The notes: generated by a model not told the origin, from the sequence alone. Counted from the stretch's first letter, positions 1 to 9,068 are shown. The stretch: DNA of 64,000 nt from DASRQK01 sp964436635 (GCA_964436635.1 CAYTDM010000001.1:62001-126000), one strand, 5' to 3'. Translations and numbers: made by a program.

Positions 1-108
1 GGAAAAAATAATGAGGTCGTAAATGTCTACAAAATAGCCCAATGTAGCCACTAAAATAAGCAGCCAAACACGACGGTTTTGGGCGCGTTCGGGTTGAATA
101 GCTTCCAT
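1..108 (-). CDS. MFS transporter, N-terminal fragment (runs off window)
   Basis: Only the first 36 codons are present; the gene continues past base 1. The reading frame from the ATG at 108-106 gives a short basic N-terminus (about residues 1-14) followed by a hydrophobic first membrane helix with the pattern GYFVDIYDLIIFS. That helix, with an acidic residue in the middle of TM1, is typical of major facilitator superfamily transporters of Bacteroidota. The substrate cannot be told from this fragment. The frame is too short to have been picked up by length-based ORF calling. Family call is inference from one helix. Confidence 0.6.
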   Translation of the reverse strand, partial: MEAIQPERAQNRRVWLLILVATLGYFVDIYDLIIFS

Positions 109-254
109 GAATTTAGATTATTGGTTTCTAATGGAAGCGAATGTATAAAAACTTGTTTTATTGGAAGAAATTTTTGGAAAATATCTGACTGATAATCGTG
201 TAAGGTTTCGTTTGCGCGATGGAATTTTATTTGAATGATGGTCCTTCTTTTGAC

Positions 255-896
255 TTATAAGATTTCCTTATTACGAATAAAACTTGAAACTTCATCTGTA
301 ATCCGAATCATGTCTTCTGGGGCATCGGTATTATTGATGATGACTTGGTCACAAGTCTCTTTAAAGGGCAGCAAATATTCGTTAAAAGCAGGTACGACGT
401 GATTCACCCATTTGTAACGAACGTCTTCCTCAAAATACCCGCGCTCGATTAAGTCTCTTTTTAAACGTCTTTCTAATGCAATGTCTTCATCCGCATGCAG
501 AAAGATGCGGTGATCCAATAGGGCATTTACTTCTTCATAATGGAAGATAAACAGGCCTTCAACGATGAGGATGGGTGCTGGTTTAATCTCTAAAATTCGT
601 GGAGTGATGGCAGGATTATTAAACGTGTATTCCTCTTTTAAAACTGTTTTTCCATCGAATAACGATTTGATATCTTTATAGAAGCTTGCCCGATCAATCG
701 CCGTAGGTAAATCAAAATTATATAATTTATTCTCTTCTTGAGTTTTTGTATTCGCAGGAATATAATAATCGTCTTGAGAGATCAAGGTGATTTCATGTTC
801 AGCGAAATGATTTAAAAAACAATTAAGAAAGAACGTTTTGCCAGACCCACTACTTCCAGCTATTCCCATTACAAATGGCTTAGATTGCATATGCAT
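255..896 (-). CDS. udk: Uridine kinase family protein
   Basis: Phosphorylates uridine/cytidine with ATP or GTP in the pyrimidine salvage pathway (cytosolic). The P-loop GSSGSGKT lies at residues 14-21, followed by the substrate-side DDYY motif at 42-45 and the IVEGLFIF strand near 110, in the order expected for the family. At 213 aa it has the usual length. It lies 31 bp downstream of the LysM protein gene on the same strand and may be cotranscribed. ATG codons at codons 1 and 3 are both possible starts. The family also contains phosphoribulokinase-like proteins, but the spacing of motifs fits uridine kinase best. Confidence 0.88.
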   Translation of the reverse strand: MHMQSKPFVMGIAGSSGSGKTFFLNCFLNHFAEHEITLISQDDYYIPANTKTQEENKLYNFDLPTAIDRASFYKDIKSLFDGKTVLKEEYTFNNPAITPRILEIKPAPILIVEGLFIFHYEEVNALLDHRIFLHADEDIALERRLKRDLIERGYFEEDVRYKWVNHVVPAFNEYLLPFKETCDQVIINNTDAPEDMIRITDEVSSFIRNKEIL

Positions 897-927
897 TGAC
901 TATATTAAAATCTTGAGTAGGAACTCT

Positions 928-1917
928 TTATCTCGGTTCTTCTTCTACTGGAGCTCCATAAGTGATTTCGATCTGAAATCTTCGATCTAAAATTCCGATA
1001 ATTCCTGCAACAGATTTGGAAATAATCAGAATCGCACCTTGTGTTTCCGCAGTATCGATAAATTTTCCTACAACTTTTACAAAGGTAGAAAGATTTGTCA
1101 TAGGATTAGTAACTTTTACAATAGTTCCTACTGGAGCCGTTTTATGAAGCGCTAACATGGTACCTCCATCTTGACTCAGGTCGTCAATCCAAACGCCCAA
1201 TCCCTTTTCATTCATTTCCCGGATGCCGTAACGATTTTTTGGTAATTCAAATGTAGTGGACGTAGCGTTGATGCTGGTAGAATCGATCACTGCGGTGGCA
1301 GAAATTACTGGTTCCTCCACGATCGCTTGTTCAATATTTTCTGCGATTTCTTTTTTTGGAACCATCAGAATTTGCCCTTCTTTAATGGCATCGCTGCCTA
1401 ACCCATTGGCAAGTTTTATGCTATTTACAGGAATGTTAAAACGTTTAGAAACGGTATATAATGTTTCACCCTTACTCACTTTATATGAGGTGTATTCTCC
1501 TGGATTTAATTCCACATGTGGGACATCTGGCGTGTTTTGCTGCGCAACCGCTGCTTGGTTTGTAGTGGCTTGGTTCGTAGCTGGGATGTTCGATGCCGAA
1601 GTCATAGATGGAGTTGCGCGAGCTGCACTTCTGTTTGTTGGCACCCGAATGATCTCCCCTATTTTTAAAGCTTTATTATTGTTGAAATTAATAAGATCAT
1701 TCACAGCGATGCCATATTGGCGACTAATTCCGTAATAGGTTTCTTTCGGCTTTAAGCGGTGTAAAACAACTTCTTTTTCATTAACGATTTCTACTCCAAT
1801 GCTGTCCCTTAATGAAATGGGTACCAGATTAATTTTCGAATGACTTGCAAAAGAAAGATTTGTTAGGATAAAAAAGCAAACGGTAAAACTAACGGTATAA
1901 CTAAAAGCTACTTTCAT
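928..1917 (-). CDS. Secreted LysM / double-psi beta-barrel (RlpA-like) protein
   Basis: Predicted cell-wall binding protein. I chose the ATG at 1917 because it gives a clean signal peptide (MKVAFSYTVSF, then a hydrophobic core ending near SFA); the frame stays open 11 codons further upstream, but that extension would bury the signal. Two LysM domains follow (about residues 49-95 and 145-188, each ending in an I-x-VP strand), separated by a Thr/Ala/Asn-rich linker. The C-terminal 90 residues resemble the double-psi beta-barrel seen in RlpA-type proteins (GTIVKVTNPMTNLS, then VVGKFIDT). It probably binds peptidoglycan; lytic activity is not demonstrable from the sequence. Confidence 0.8.
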   Translation of the reverse strand: MKVAFSYTVSFTVCFFILTNLSFASHSKINLVPISLRDSIGVEIVNEKEVVLHRLKPKETYYGISRQYGIAVNDLINFNNNKALKIGEIIRVPTNRSAARATPSMTSASNIPATNQATTNQAAVAQQNTPDVPHVELNPGEYTSYKVSKGETLYTVSKRFNIPVNSIKLANGLGSDAIKEGQILMVPKKEIAENIEQAIVEEPVISATAVIDSTSINATSTTFELPKNRYGIREMNEKGLGVWIDDLSQDGGTMLALHKTAPVGTIVKVTNPMTNLSTFVKVVGKFIDTAETQGAILIISKSVAGIIGILDRRFQIEITYGAPVEEEPR

Positions 1918-2153
1918 GATCAGTACATGTTTCGGACCCCAATTGAACAAAGTGCAAGTATACTAATTACGTCAGACAAATCAGGTTTGTGACGGAATAT
2001 TTAAGATTTTTTAACATATCAAATCATTCTTATTCCATGAAATTCCGTTAATTTTGTGCTTTTTAACAAAAATAAATTCGGGTATAATTATTTTTTATTG
2101 TATCTTTATAAAAGACTATGCCAGCTTGAATGTACGATAAATTTTAAATCCGC

Positions 2154-3530
2154 ATGAATCACACCAAATCTTTAAAAGTCCAGCTGATAAAATTTTTGCT
2201 CTTCTTTTTTAGTTTTTTTAGCATTTTCAGTTTTTTTGCTGCTTCGGCGCTAAACGCGCAAACCGTTTATCAATTTCCAATAAAAGAAGATATCGGTCCA
2301 AATGCTTGGAGAACAGTGAAAAATGCATTTGATCAGGCAGAGAAAAATCAGTACGACTATGTCCTGATCGAGGTGAATACCTTTGGAGGTATGGTGAACT
2401 TTGCAGATTCGATTCGCAGTAAAATATTAGATTCACCCCTTAAAACGATTGTTTACATTAATCACAATGCCGCTTCTGCGGGCGCCCTCATTTCATTGGC
2501 TGCCGAAAAGATATATATGAGTAAAGGATCGAGCATTGGAGCTGCCAGTGTGGTGAATCAAAGCGGCGAAGTGTTGCCAGAAAAATATCAATCCTACATG
2601 CGTGGGATTATGCGAGCCACTGCCGAAGCAACTGGCAGAGATCCAAAAATTGCGGAAGCGTTTGTAGATCCCGAAGTGGATCTTCCAGGCATCAAGGAAA
2701 AGGGCAAAATCCTTACACTCACGGCTTCTGAGGCGGTGCAAATCGGCCTGGCTGAAGCAGAAGTCAGCTCCATGGAAGAAATTTGGCAACATGCCAGCAT
2801 ACAAAATCCCCAATTAGATCGTCATCAAATCACAATAATCGATCAAATCATTGCTTTTTTAATCAATCCTGCTGTAAGCGGAATTTTAATTTTGCTGATC
2901 ATTGGTGGGATCTATTTTGAGTTGCAAACTCCAGGAATTGGATTTGCATTAATTGTTTCTTTGATTGCAGCAGTGTTGTTTTTCGCACCTTTATATATAC
3001 AAGGCTTAGCTGATCATTGGGAAATGGTGCTCTTTGTGATAGGTGTTTTGCTGATTATTCTTGAACTATTTGTAATCCCGGGGTTTGGAGTGGTGGGAAT
3101 CATGGGAATTGTCTGCATGGTTTGTGGTTTGGCGTTTAGTATGGTGGCCAATGATTGGTTTGATTTCCGGATCTCGGCGCCTGGTTTATTAATTCAATCT
3201 TTTATGGTAGTTATGATTTCGATGGTGGTGGCCATCGTGTTAATGGTCGTTTTTGGTAAAAGTATATTACAAACCAAAGCATTTAAACGACTTGTTTTGG
3301 TAGATGAACAACGTTCTGAAGAGGGTTTCACCTCTTCCCGTAAGGAATTGGATTTAGTGGGTAAGCGTGCGGTGGCAAAAACTGTGCTTAGGCCTTCTGG
3401 TAAAATTGAAATCGATGGAAAACGTTTTGATGCGGTGGCATTAGATGGTTTCATCGAAGTGGGCGAAGAAGTCGTCATTGAAAAACATGAAAATTACAAC
3501 CTTTTTGTACGTAAAGTCGAAATCGGTTAA
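2154..3530 (+). CDS. nfeD: NfeD family membrane-bound serine protease (ClpP class)
   Basis: Long-form NfeD protein, 458 aa. A signal peptide (residues 1-35) leads into a ClpP/SppA-like protease domain with the motif NHNAASAGALIS, in which Ser108 is the predicted nucleophile, and the SSIGAASV strand that follows. Four or five hydrophobic helices (about 230-370) come next, then a C-terminal OB-fold domain (about 390-458) ending in a basic strand. Known relatives act in membrane-protein quality control, usually with a stomatin-type partner; no stomatin gene is adjacent here. Followed 33 bp later by an M23 peptidase gene on the same strand. Confidence 0.88.
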   Translation: MNHTKSLKVQLIKFLLFFFSFFSIFSFFAASALNAQTVYQFPIKEDIGPNAWRTVKNAFDQAEKNQYDYVLIEVNTFGGMVNFADSIRSKILDSPLKTIVYINHNAASAGALISLAAEKIYMSKGSSIGAASVVNQSGEVLPEKYQSYMRGIMRATAEATGRDPKIAEAFVDPEVDLPGIKEKGKILTLTASEAVQIGLAEAEVSSMEEIWQHASIQNPQLDRHQITIIDQIIAFLINPAVSGILILLIIGGIYFELQTPGIGFALIVSLIAAVLFFAPLYIQGLADHWEMVLFVIGVLLIILELFVIPGFGVVGIMGIVCMVCGLAFSMVANDWFDFRISAPGLLIQSFMVVMISMVVAIVLMVVFGKSILQTKAFKRLVLVDEQRSEEGFTSSRKELDLVGKRAVAKTVLRPSGKIEIDGKRFDAVALDGFIEVGEEVVIEKHENYNLFVRKVEIG

Positions 3531-3563
3531 GTTCAAGTCAAAAAAAATGTATACCTTAGTAAG

Positions 3564-4928
3564 ATGAATCTAAACAATCAAACAAAATTGATCATTGGAG
3601 GTTCAGTTCTTCTTTTGATCATTGGGTTTATTGCACTTTCTTCATTTGATAACGCAAAAAACATTGCGCATAGCGACCAAAACATCGTCTTAGACGCAGA
3701 AAACAGTGCACATCTATTTAATATCCCTCTGCAAGACTATGAAATCGTCGAGGGAGTCGTGGGGAAAAATGAATTTTTATCTACCTTACTTCAGAAGTAC
3801 CAAGTAGACCTAAGCACCGTATCCATACTTGCAGAAAATGCTAAGTCAGTTTTCGATGTGCGTAGGATTAGTGCCGGAAATCCGTACACCATTTTTCTGA
3901 ATAAGGAGGGTGTCGCGGAATACATGGTTTATCAGCCAAATAAAATTGATTATATCACCTTCAATCTTAAAGATGATATTGGGGCGAACTTGCAGAAAAA
4001 GGAGGTAATAACTGAGGTGAAAACAGTGACTGGGGTCATTAACAGCTCATTATACCAGGCCCTGGATGCTCAAGAGGTGAATCCGGATATGGCGACCAAA
4101 TTAGCCGAGATCTATGGATGGGCGGTGAATTTTTACAGCATTCAAAAGGGCGATTGGTTTAAAATCATGTATGAGAATCAAGTCGTGGATGGGGAAACTG
4201 TGGGGTCGGGAAAAATCTTATCGGCAGTTTTTTCTCATCATGGAAAAGCCTATGAAGCTTATTATTTTCAAACGGAGGAAGATCCAAAAGGAAGTTACTA
4301 CGATGAAAATGGAAATAGTTTGCGCAGAGCCTTTTTAAAAGCACCTATCAAATATTCCAGGATTTCTTCCCGTTTTAGTCCGAGAAGGCTTCATCCTGTT
4401 CAAAAAGTTTGGAAAGCACATTTGGGTACTGATTTTGCGGCTCCGCATGGAACGCCCATTGTGGCAACCGCAGATGGAATCGTGACGGCTTCGGCTTTTG
4501 CTGGAGGAAACGGTAATTATGTAAAAATACAACACGATAATGTCTATGCTACGCAATACTTGCATATGAGTAAACGGGCTGTGAAACGTGGTGATCGTGT
4601 AACGCAAGGACAAGTGATCGGGTATGTAGGAAGTACAGGTTTAGCGACAGGTCCACACGTGTGTTACCGTTTTTGGAAAAATGGTGTACAAGTGGATGCA
4701 TTGAAACAAGATTTTCCGCCTGCTGAACCGATAGCAGATAAGTATAAAATGGCTTATAACCAGCAAATCGTCTCTCAAAGAAATGTGCTTGGTAAATTTA
4801 ATCCAACTAAACCGAAGCAGTTGAATCAATTAGCAGATCGGCGCGTATTGGATTTGAATAAATTATTAGCATTTGACGCTGAAGAGGAAGCAGCGAACGA
4901 TCAAAAAATAGGTCCTAGCATTTTGTAG
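3564..4928 (+). CDS. M23 family metallopeptidase, membrane anchored
   Basis: Periplasmic murein endopeptidase of the LytM/OapA type, 454 aa. A single membrane helix (residues 8-28) anchors it. A Csd3/OapA-like middle region (about 60-255) precedes the LytM domain at about 265-385. Seen zinc ligands are His286 and Asp290 (HLGTD), with His334 (LHMS) as a catalytic residue. The last motif reads GPHVCYRF, so the usual H-x-H is H365-x-C367: the third zinc ligand is a Cys. From memory this is common in Bacteroidota M23 proteins. A linker rich in charged residues ends the protein. The stop codon lies inside a terminator hairpin. Confidence 0.9.
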   Translation: MNLNNQTKLIIGGSVLLLIIGFIALSSFDNAKNIAHSDQNIVLDAENSAHLFNIPLQDYEIVEGVVGKNEFLSTLLQKYQVDLSTVSILAENAKSVFDVRRISAGNPYTIFLNKEGVAEYMVYQPNKIDYITFNLKDDIGANLQKKEVITEVKTVTGVINSSLYQALDAQEVNPDMATKLAEIYGWAVNFYSIQKGDWFKIMYENQVVDGETVGSGKILSAVFSHHGKAYEAYYFQTEEDPKGSYYDENGNSLRRAFLKAPIKYSRISSRFSPRRLHPVQKVWKAHLGTDFAAPHGTPIVATADGIVTASAFAGGNGNYVKIQHDNVYATQYLHMSKRAVKRGDRVTQGQVIGYVGSTGLATGPHVCYRFWKNGVQVDALKQDFPPAEPIADKYKMAYNQQIVSQRNVLGKFNPTKPKQLNQLADRRVLDLNKLLAFDAEEEAANDQKIGPSIL

Positions 4929-4950
4929 GACCTATTGCAATTATTTTTCA
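4907..4950 (+). terminator. Intrinsic terminator after the M23 gene
   Basis: Perfect 11-bp inverted repeat, 4907-4917 (AATAGGTCCTA) against 4926-4936, with an 8-nt loop and a short T-rich run (ATTATTTTT) just after. It overlaps the last codons and the TAG stop of the peptidase. An A-run precedes the left arm, so it may also work for the convergent CoA-transferase operon. Confidence 0.75.
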
Positions 4951-4994
4951 CCTTTTTTTTATTTGAATGAGTGCGGAAAATGATGGTTTCCGGT

Positions 4995-5654
4995 TTAAAT
5001 CTCCATTTCTGGAACGTGCTCGTCCGCATATAGTTTGCCTAAGGTAGCTTTTCTAATTTGATCTACGCTGACGCCTGGAGCACGCTCGATTAGGTGAAAT
5101 CCTCCGTTTACTGTGTTTACATCATAAACCCCAAGTTCCGTTACGATTTTTTTGATGCATTTTACTCCGGTTAGCGGCAAGCTGCAGGAAGGCAGTAATT
5201 TGCTTTCTCCAGCTTTATTAACTTGTTGCATCGCGACAATGATGTTTTTTGCGGAAGCGACCAAATCCATGGCCCCTCCCATTCCTTTCACCATTTTGCC
5301 TGGAATCTTCCAATTTGCAATGTCGCCAAACTCCGAAACTTCCATGGCGCCAAGGATGGTCAGATCTACTTTTTGGGCTCGAATCATGCCAAAACTCATG
5401 GCAGAGTCAAATACTGCCGAGCCTGGAAGCATGGTGATGGTTTGTTTTCCTGCATTAATTAGATCGGGATCCTCTTCTCCTTCAAATGGGAAGGGCCCCA
5501 TGCCTAATAGGCCATTTTCAGATTGTAAGACCACTTCTAATCCTTCGGGAATATAGTTTGCTACCATGGTTGGAATGCCAATACCCAGGTTAACGTAATA
5601 TCCATTTTTAATCTCTTTTGCTATTCGTTTAGCAATTCCATTTTTATCTAACAT
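4995..5654 (-). CDS. scoB: 3-oxoacid CoA-transferase subunit B
   Basis: Small subunit of succinyl-CoA:3-ketoacid (or acetoacetate) CoA-transferase, which moves CoA between succinyl-CoA or acetyl-CoA and acetoacetate in ketone-body and fatty-acid breakdown. The catalytic glutamate is Glu46 in the motif QSENGLLGMGP, and the N-terminal GIGIPTMV loop is intact. The 219-aa length is normal. It lies 39 bp downstream of the A subunit, forming a two-gene operon. Substrate preference among succinyl-CoA, acetate or butyrate cannot be settled from sequence alone. Confidence 0.9.
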   Translation of the reverse strand: MLDKNGIAKRIAKEIKNGYYVNLGIGIPTMVANYIPEGLEVVLQSENGLLGMGPFPFEGEEDPDLINAGKQTITMLPGSAVFDSAMSFGMIRAQKVDLTILGAMEVSEFGDIANWKIPGKMVKGMGGAMDLVASAKNIIVAMQQVNKAGESKLLPSCSLPLTGVKCIKKIVTELGVYDVNTVNGGFHLIERAPGVSVDQIRKATLGKLYADEHVPEMEI

Positions 5655-5693
5655 AATCTTTTGATTAGTTTAATCTCCTGGTTAGTTGACTGT

Positions 5694-6407
5694 TTAAACT
5701 GATTGATAGCTCAATGCTCGTACAGTGCGCTGTTCAATTCTTTTTTCATACTGCGTGCCTTGGAAAATCCGGTGCACATAAATGCCGGGAGTGTGAATGT
5801 GATCTGGATCTAAGGAGCCCACTTCCACTAATTCCTCCACTTCTGCAATCGTAATTTTTCCGGCCATGGCCATTAGAGGGTTAAAGTTTCTGGAGGTTTG
5901 ACGGAAGACCAAATTACCAGCGGTATCTCCTTTCCATGCCTTCACTAACGCAAAATCGGCATCAAAAGCCATTTCCATGAGGTAATCTTTTCCATTGAAG
6001 TTACGAACTTCTTTTCCTTCAGCGACCTCAGTTCCCACCCCAGCTGGTGTAAAAATGGCGGGCATCCCATACCCAGCCGCCAGGCATCTGGTAGCCAAGG
6101 TCCCTTGTGGGATCAATTCGACTTCTAATTCACCACTTAATAATTGCCGTTCAAATTCTGCATTTTCTCCCACATATGAGGAAATCATTTTCTTTACTTG
6201 CTTCGTCTGGAGCATGAGTCCGATGCCGAAGTCATCCACCCCTGCGTTGTTAGAAATACAAATTAAGTCTTTCGTGCCTTTCTTCACTAAGGCCGCAATA
6301 CAGTTTTCTGGAATTCCGCATAAACCAAATCCACCCAAGAGCAGGGTCATGCCATCAGAAATATCACGAATCGCTTCGTCAGCATTATTTACTACTTTAT
6401 TTATCAT
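5694..6407 (-). CDS. scoA: 3-oxoacid CoA-transferase subunit A
   Basis: Large-type A subunit (237 aa) of the same CoA-transferase. The glycine-rich LLGGFGLCGIPENCI segment at the N-terminus, the SNNAG motif, the GTLATRCLAAG turn and the FTPAGVGT stretch are in the expected order for the A subunit. It is the first gene of the operon and is transcribed divergently from the DUF4442 gene, with 59 bp between the start codons. No close transcription factor is present. Confidence 0.9.
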   Translation of the reverse strand: MINKVVNNADEAIRDISDGMTLLLGGFGLCGIPENCIAALVKKGTKDLICISNNAGVDDFGIGLMLQTKQVKKMISSYVGENAEFERQLLSGELEVELIPQGTLATRCLAAGYGMPAIFTPAGVGTEVAEGKEVRNFNGKDYLMEMAFDADFALVKAWKGDTAGNLVFRQTSRNFNPLMAMAGKITIAEVEELVEVGSLDPDHIHTPGIYVHRIFQGTQYEKRIEQRTVRALSYQSV

Positions 6408-6423
6408 AATTTACGGATTATCT

Positions 6424-6458
6424 TTTGGGACAAGTTACAGATAATTTCCTTAATTTTG
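6424..6458 (+). promoter_or_regulatory. Bacteroidota-type promoter for the DUF4442 gene
   Basis: TTTG at 6424-6427 and TAATTTTG at 6451-6458 match the -33/-7 consensus, with a 23-bp spacer (a little longer than the usual 19-21). The final G of the -7 box is only 8 nt before the ATG, so the mRNA leader would be about 3-5 nt. Confidence 0.6.
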
Positions 6459-6466
6459 TAGCACAT

Positions 6467-6952
6467 ATGAAACTTTCTGAACGCGCGTCGACTTGGGTTA
6501 TGAGGCTTTATCCTCCGTTGTTTTTTCAACGGATTTGGGTGAAGAAATTTCACAAAGGATTCACTGGCGTGGATGTAGTTATTCACTACAGTTTTTTTAA
6601 TAGAAACTCAAACGGATCCATTTTTGGCGGTACCATCTTTGCGGCTACAGACCCGTTGTATGCTTTTTTATTCGGTCAATTGTTTGCGCGCAAAGGATAT
6701 AAAACCATTGTTTGGTTAAAGAGCGCCAGGATTCAATACATCAAACCTGCAAAAAGCAATTTATACATCCACATTAAGTTATCAGAAGCAGAAATCGAAG
6801 AATTAGCTCAAGAACTGAATGAGGTGGGTAAAATCGTAAAGAATTTTTCTATTGAATTGAGAGATAAAAGGGGAGAAATTTGCGCTATCGCAAATAATGA
6901 GGTGTATTTACGAGATTTAAATAGAAAAAAGCCCACCATCCTTGAAGGATAA
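6467..6952 (+). CDS. DUF4442 family protein (hotdog-fold thioesterase-like)
   Basis: A 161-aa protein of the DUF4442 family, which has a hotdog fold related to acyl-CoA thioesterases; activity in this family is largely untested. Visible features are the segment FGGTIFAATDPLYAF in the middle (the helix that lines the hotdog cavity) and KTIVWLKSARIQYIKPA just after it. I start at ATG 6467, since an upstream in-frame start would place the promoter inside the gene. It is divergent from the CoA-transferase operon, which fits a role in acyl-CoA metabolism, but that link is only inferred. Confidence 0.8.
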   Translation: MKLSERASTWVMRLYPPLFFQRIWVKKFHKGFTGVDVVIHYSFFNRNSNGSIFGGTIFAATDPLYAFLFGQLFARKGYKTIVWLKSARIQYIKPAKSNLYIHIKLSEAEIEELAQELNEVGKIVKNFSIELRDKRGEICAIANNEVYLRDLNRKKPTILEG

Positions 6953-6964
6953 CGGGCTTTTTTT
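6925..6964. terminator. Bidirectional intrinsic terminator
   Basis: AAAAAAGCCC (6924-6933) pairs with GGGCTTTTTTT (6954-6964), and an inner ATCC/GGAT stem closes a small loop. The A-run on one side and T-run on the other make it work on both strands. It overlaps the last codons of the DUF4442 gene and also faces the convergent gene at 7083. Confidence 0.8.
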
Positions 6965-6991
6965 CATCATCGGGTCATCTTTCTTCTACTG

Positions 6992-7043
6992 ATCACTTTT
7001 CGTCATCGTATCACTTTTCGTCATCGTATCACTTTTCGTCATC
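6992..7043. repeat. 18-bp tandem repeat, three copies
   Basis: Unit ATCACTTTTCGTCATCGT at 6992-7009 and 7010-7027, then 16 of 18 bases at 7028-7043; the copies are identical. It fills the space between two convergent genes, after the terminator. No spacers or palindromes, so it is not a CRISPR array. Confidence 0.85.
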
Positions 7044-7082
7044 TAATCATTCGCTCTATGTGGTCAGTATTTGCGATGCAAA

Positions 7083-7445
7083 TTAGTCTTTAGGAGCAGA
7101 AGGAATGATGTTCCCCATCACGTCAAATCGAACTACTCGCACCTCTTCTTCACCCTCTTTATGCAATGTAATTTCGTAATGTGCTGCTTTCTCCACAGGT
7201 TCTACTAAGTAGGCGGATAAGATTAACCAGTCTCTGTATTCTTCTTCACCTAATTTAGTTTTAATGGTTTCAGGCAAATCTGCTGGATCCACTGCAGTGC
7301 GCTTTACACTATCTGCTGCCAAAAATTCCTGATTGTTCACCTGAAAGGTTTGAGGATCTTTCAAATTTACTTGGGTTTCTTCATTCGCGTTTGCGATAGC
7401 AAATCCGGCTATCCCTAAAACGCCTACTAATAACATCCTTTTCAT
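7083..7445 (-). CDS. Small secreted protein of unknown function
   Basis: 120 aa with a signal peptide (MKRMLLVGVLGIAGFAIANA, cleavage near residue 20). The mature part is acidic and ends with a strand pattern (HYEITLHKEGEEEVRVVRF, then D-x-x-GNII) that resembles the PepSY-like proteins found at 47.5-48.5 kb, where a beta hairpin is followed by 'D-x-x-G-x-V'. That resemblance is weak and I do not assign a family. It stands alone between the 18-bp repeat and the transhydrogenase operon terminator. Confidence 0.65.
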   Translation of the reverse strand: MKRMLLVGVLGIAGFAIANANEETQVNLKDPQTFQVNNQEFLAADSVKRTAVDPADLPETIKTKLGEEEYRDWLILSAYLVEPVEKAAHYEITLHKEGEEEVRVVRFDVMGNIIPSAPKD

Positions 7446-7522
7446 GTTTGAACAATTTTAGTTAACATTTAATTATTAATCACTTCTATGTTCTGTGTAG
7501 AAAATACCATGCCAAAATAGAA

Positions 7523-7548
7523 AATGCCCACACCGAAATGAGGGCATT
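7523..7548 (-). terminator. Terminator of the transhydrogenase operon
   Basis: AATGCCC (7523-7529) pairs with GGGCATT (7542-7548), 12-nt loop. Read on the minus strand the stem is followed by TTCTATTTT, a usable T-rich tail. It lies about 45 bp past the pntB stop codon. Confidence 0.6.
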
Positions 7549-7591
7549 AAACTGTTAAAATAAGTTAAAAAATATTATTTAAAGACTTGAT

Positions 7592-9019
7592 TTATAGTGA
7601 TTTTAATTCAGAAAGTAAGTCTTGCAGGACCTTTTTTGCGTCGCCAAACAGCATACTCGTCTTTGGGCGGAAAAATAGCTCATTTTCAATTCCAGCATAG
7701 CCGGGCTTCATGCTTCGTTTATTTACAATGACGTGATTGGCCGCTTCGACTTCTAAAATAGGCATGCCATAAATCGGGCTGCTTGGATCTTCCTTTGCGG
7801 CTGGATTCACGACGTCGTTGGCACCCAGAATTAGCGCAACGGTGGTATTCGCTAACTCCTGATTTGCATCCTCCATTTCGACTAATTTGTCATAGGATAC
7901 ATCGGCTTCAGCGAGCAAAACATTCATGTGTCCTGGCATGCGTCCAGCGACTGGGTGGATACCGTAACGGACTTCTACCCCTCTTTCTTCCAGGATTTTT
8001 TCTAATTCATGGCAAGTGTGTTGCGCCTGAGCGACCGCTAAACCATAGCCTGGAATAATGTATACCCGTTGTGCATAGGCCATTAGGACAGCTGTGTCTG
8101 AGACGGAAATTTCTTTATGACTTCCTTGGTCCGTGGATGCGCCTTGTTTACCGGATTTAGAGGAACCCATGGCCCCAATTAAAACGTTTTTCAGAGACCT
8201 GTTCATGGCTTTGCACATTAAGAGGGTAAGAATGGTCCCTGCAGAACCAACCAGAATCCCTCCTGTTAACATGACTGGGTTGTCATATAAAAATCCGCCA
8301 AGCGCTGCAGCCACTCCTGTAAAAGAGTTTAATAATGAGATCACCACCGGCATATCTGCCCCACCGATTGGCATTACAAAAAATACGCCGTATAATGCTG
8401 AAATCACCAGAAGTCCGTAGAATAAATAGGTGGAATTCGCAGATGTTGGGTTTAAAAAAATCAAGATGCTGAACGCAATCATGCCTGCTATGAACAAAAA
8501 ATTCAGCAATTGACCGATTTTAATATGTAGATCCTTTATTCTTCCATTTAATTTGCCCCAAGCGATCATGCTTCCTGTGAAAGAGACGGTCCCGATGATT
8601 AATCCTAAGAGGATCACCAATAACACCCCTCCGTTTTGCGCTGAAGACACGGATTCATTAAGGCTCGAATGAGAAAAAAGATGGTCAAATTCTACAATGG
8701 AAATAAGCATTGCGCAAGCGCCCCCCATACCGTTAAACAAACTTACCATTTCTGGCATCGCAGTCATTTGAACTTTTTTTGCCATTAGGGTGCCCAAAAT
8801 AGTTCCTATCGCTAACCCACTGAAGATCCAGGCAAAATTTCCGAGGGAGTCGCCTGCTTCGCTTTTATATAAAAAAATCGTTCCTACGATGGCTAAGCCC
8901 ATTCCCGCCGCTGCTATTAAGTTGCCAGAACGAGCCGTTTCAGGATGAGAAAGGCGTTTTAATCCAATGATAAAGGTGATGGATCCAATTAAATAAATGA
9001 TGAGAAGTAGGGTTTCCAT
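7592..9019 (-). CDS. pntB: NAD(P)(+) transhydrogenase, beta subunit
   Basis: Inner-membrane subunit of proton-translocating transhydrogenase, which makes NADPH from NADH using the proton gradient. 475 aa: eight to nine membrane helices (residues 1-265) carry the proton channel, and the C-terminal NADP(H)-binding domain III (about 300-475) has the fingerprint VYIIPGYGLAVAQAQH and the GANDVVNPAA motif. It is the last gene of a three-gene operon with the split alpha subunits upstream, an arrangement common outside the enterobacteria. Confidence 0.95.
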   Translation of the reverse strand: METLLLIIYLIGSITFIIGLKRLSHPETARSGNLIAAAGMGLAIVGTIFLYKSEAGDSLGNFAWIFSGLAIGTILGTLMAKKVQMTAMPEMVSLFNGMGGACAMLISIVEFDHLFSHSSLNESVSSAQNGGVLLVILLGLIIGTVSFTGSMIAWGKLNGRIKDLHIKIGQLLNFLFIAGMIAFSILIFLNPTSANSTYLFYGLLVISALYGVFFVMPIGGADMPVVISLLNSFTGVAAALGGFLYDNPVMLTGGILVGSAGTILTLLMCKAMNRSLKNVLIGAMGSSKSGKQGASTDQGSHKEISVSDTAVLMAYAQRVYIIPGYGLAVAQAQHTCHELEKILEERGVEVRYGIHPVAGRMPGHMNVLLAEADVSYDKLVEMEDANQELANTTVALILGANDVVNPAAKEDPSSPIYGMPILEVEAANHVIVNKRSMKPGYAGIENELFFRPKTSMLFGDAKKVLQDLLSELKSL

Positions 9020-9068
9020 GGCTGCAATGGGTTGATTTTAAAATTTTAAATACCTGCTATTGATTGTG

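Noticed and set aside
1256..1735. Open frame antisense to the LysM gene
   Set aside because: It reads the reverse of a Thr/Ala-rich linker; no promoter and no domain. Shadow frame.
6992..7043. Three direct repeats that could suggest a CRISPR array
   Set aside because: The units abut without spacers and are only 18 bp; no cas gene is near. It is a minisatellite.
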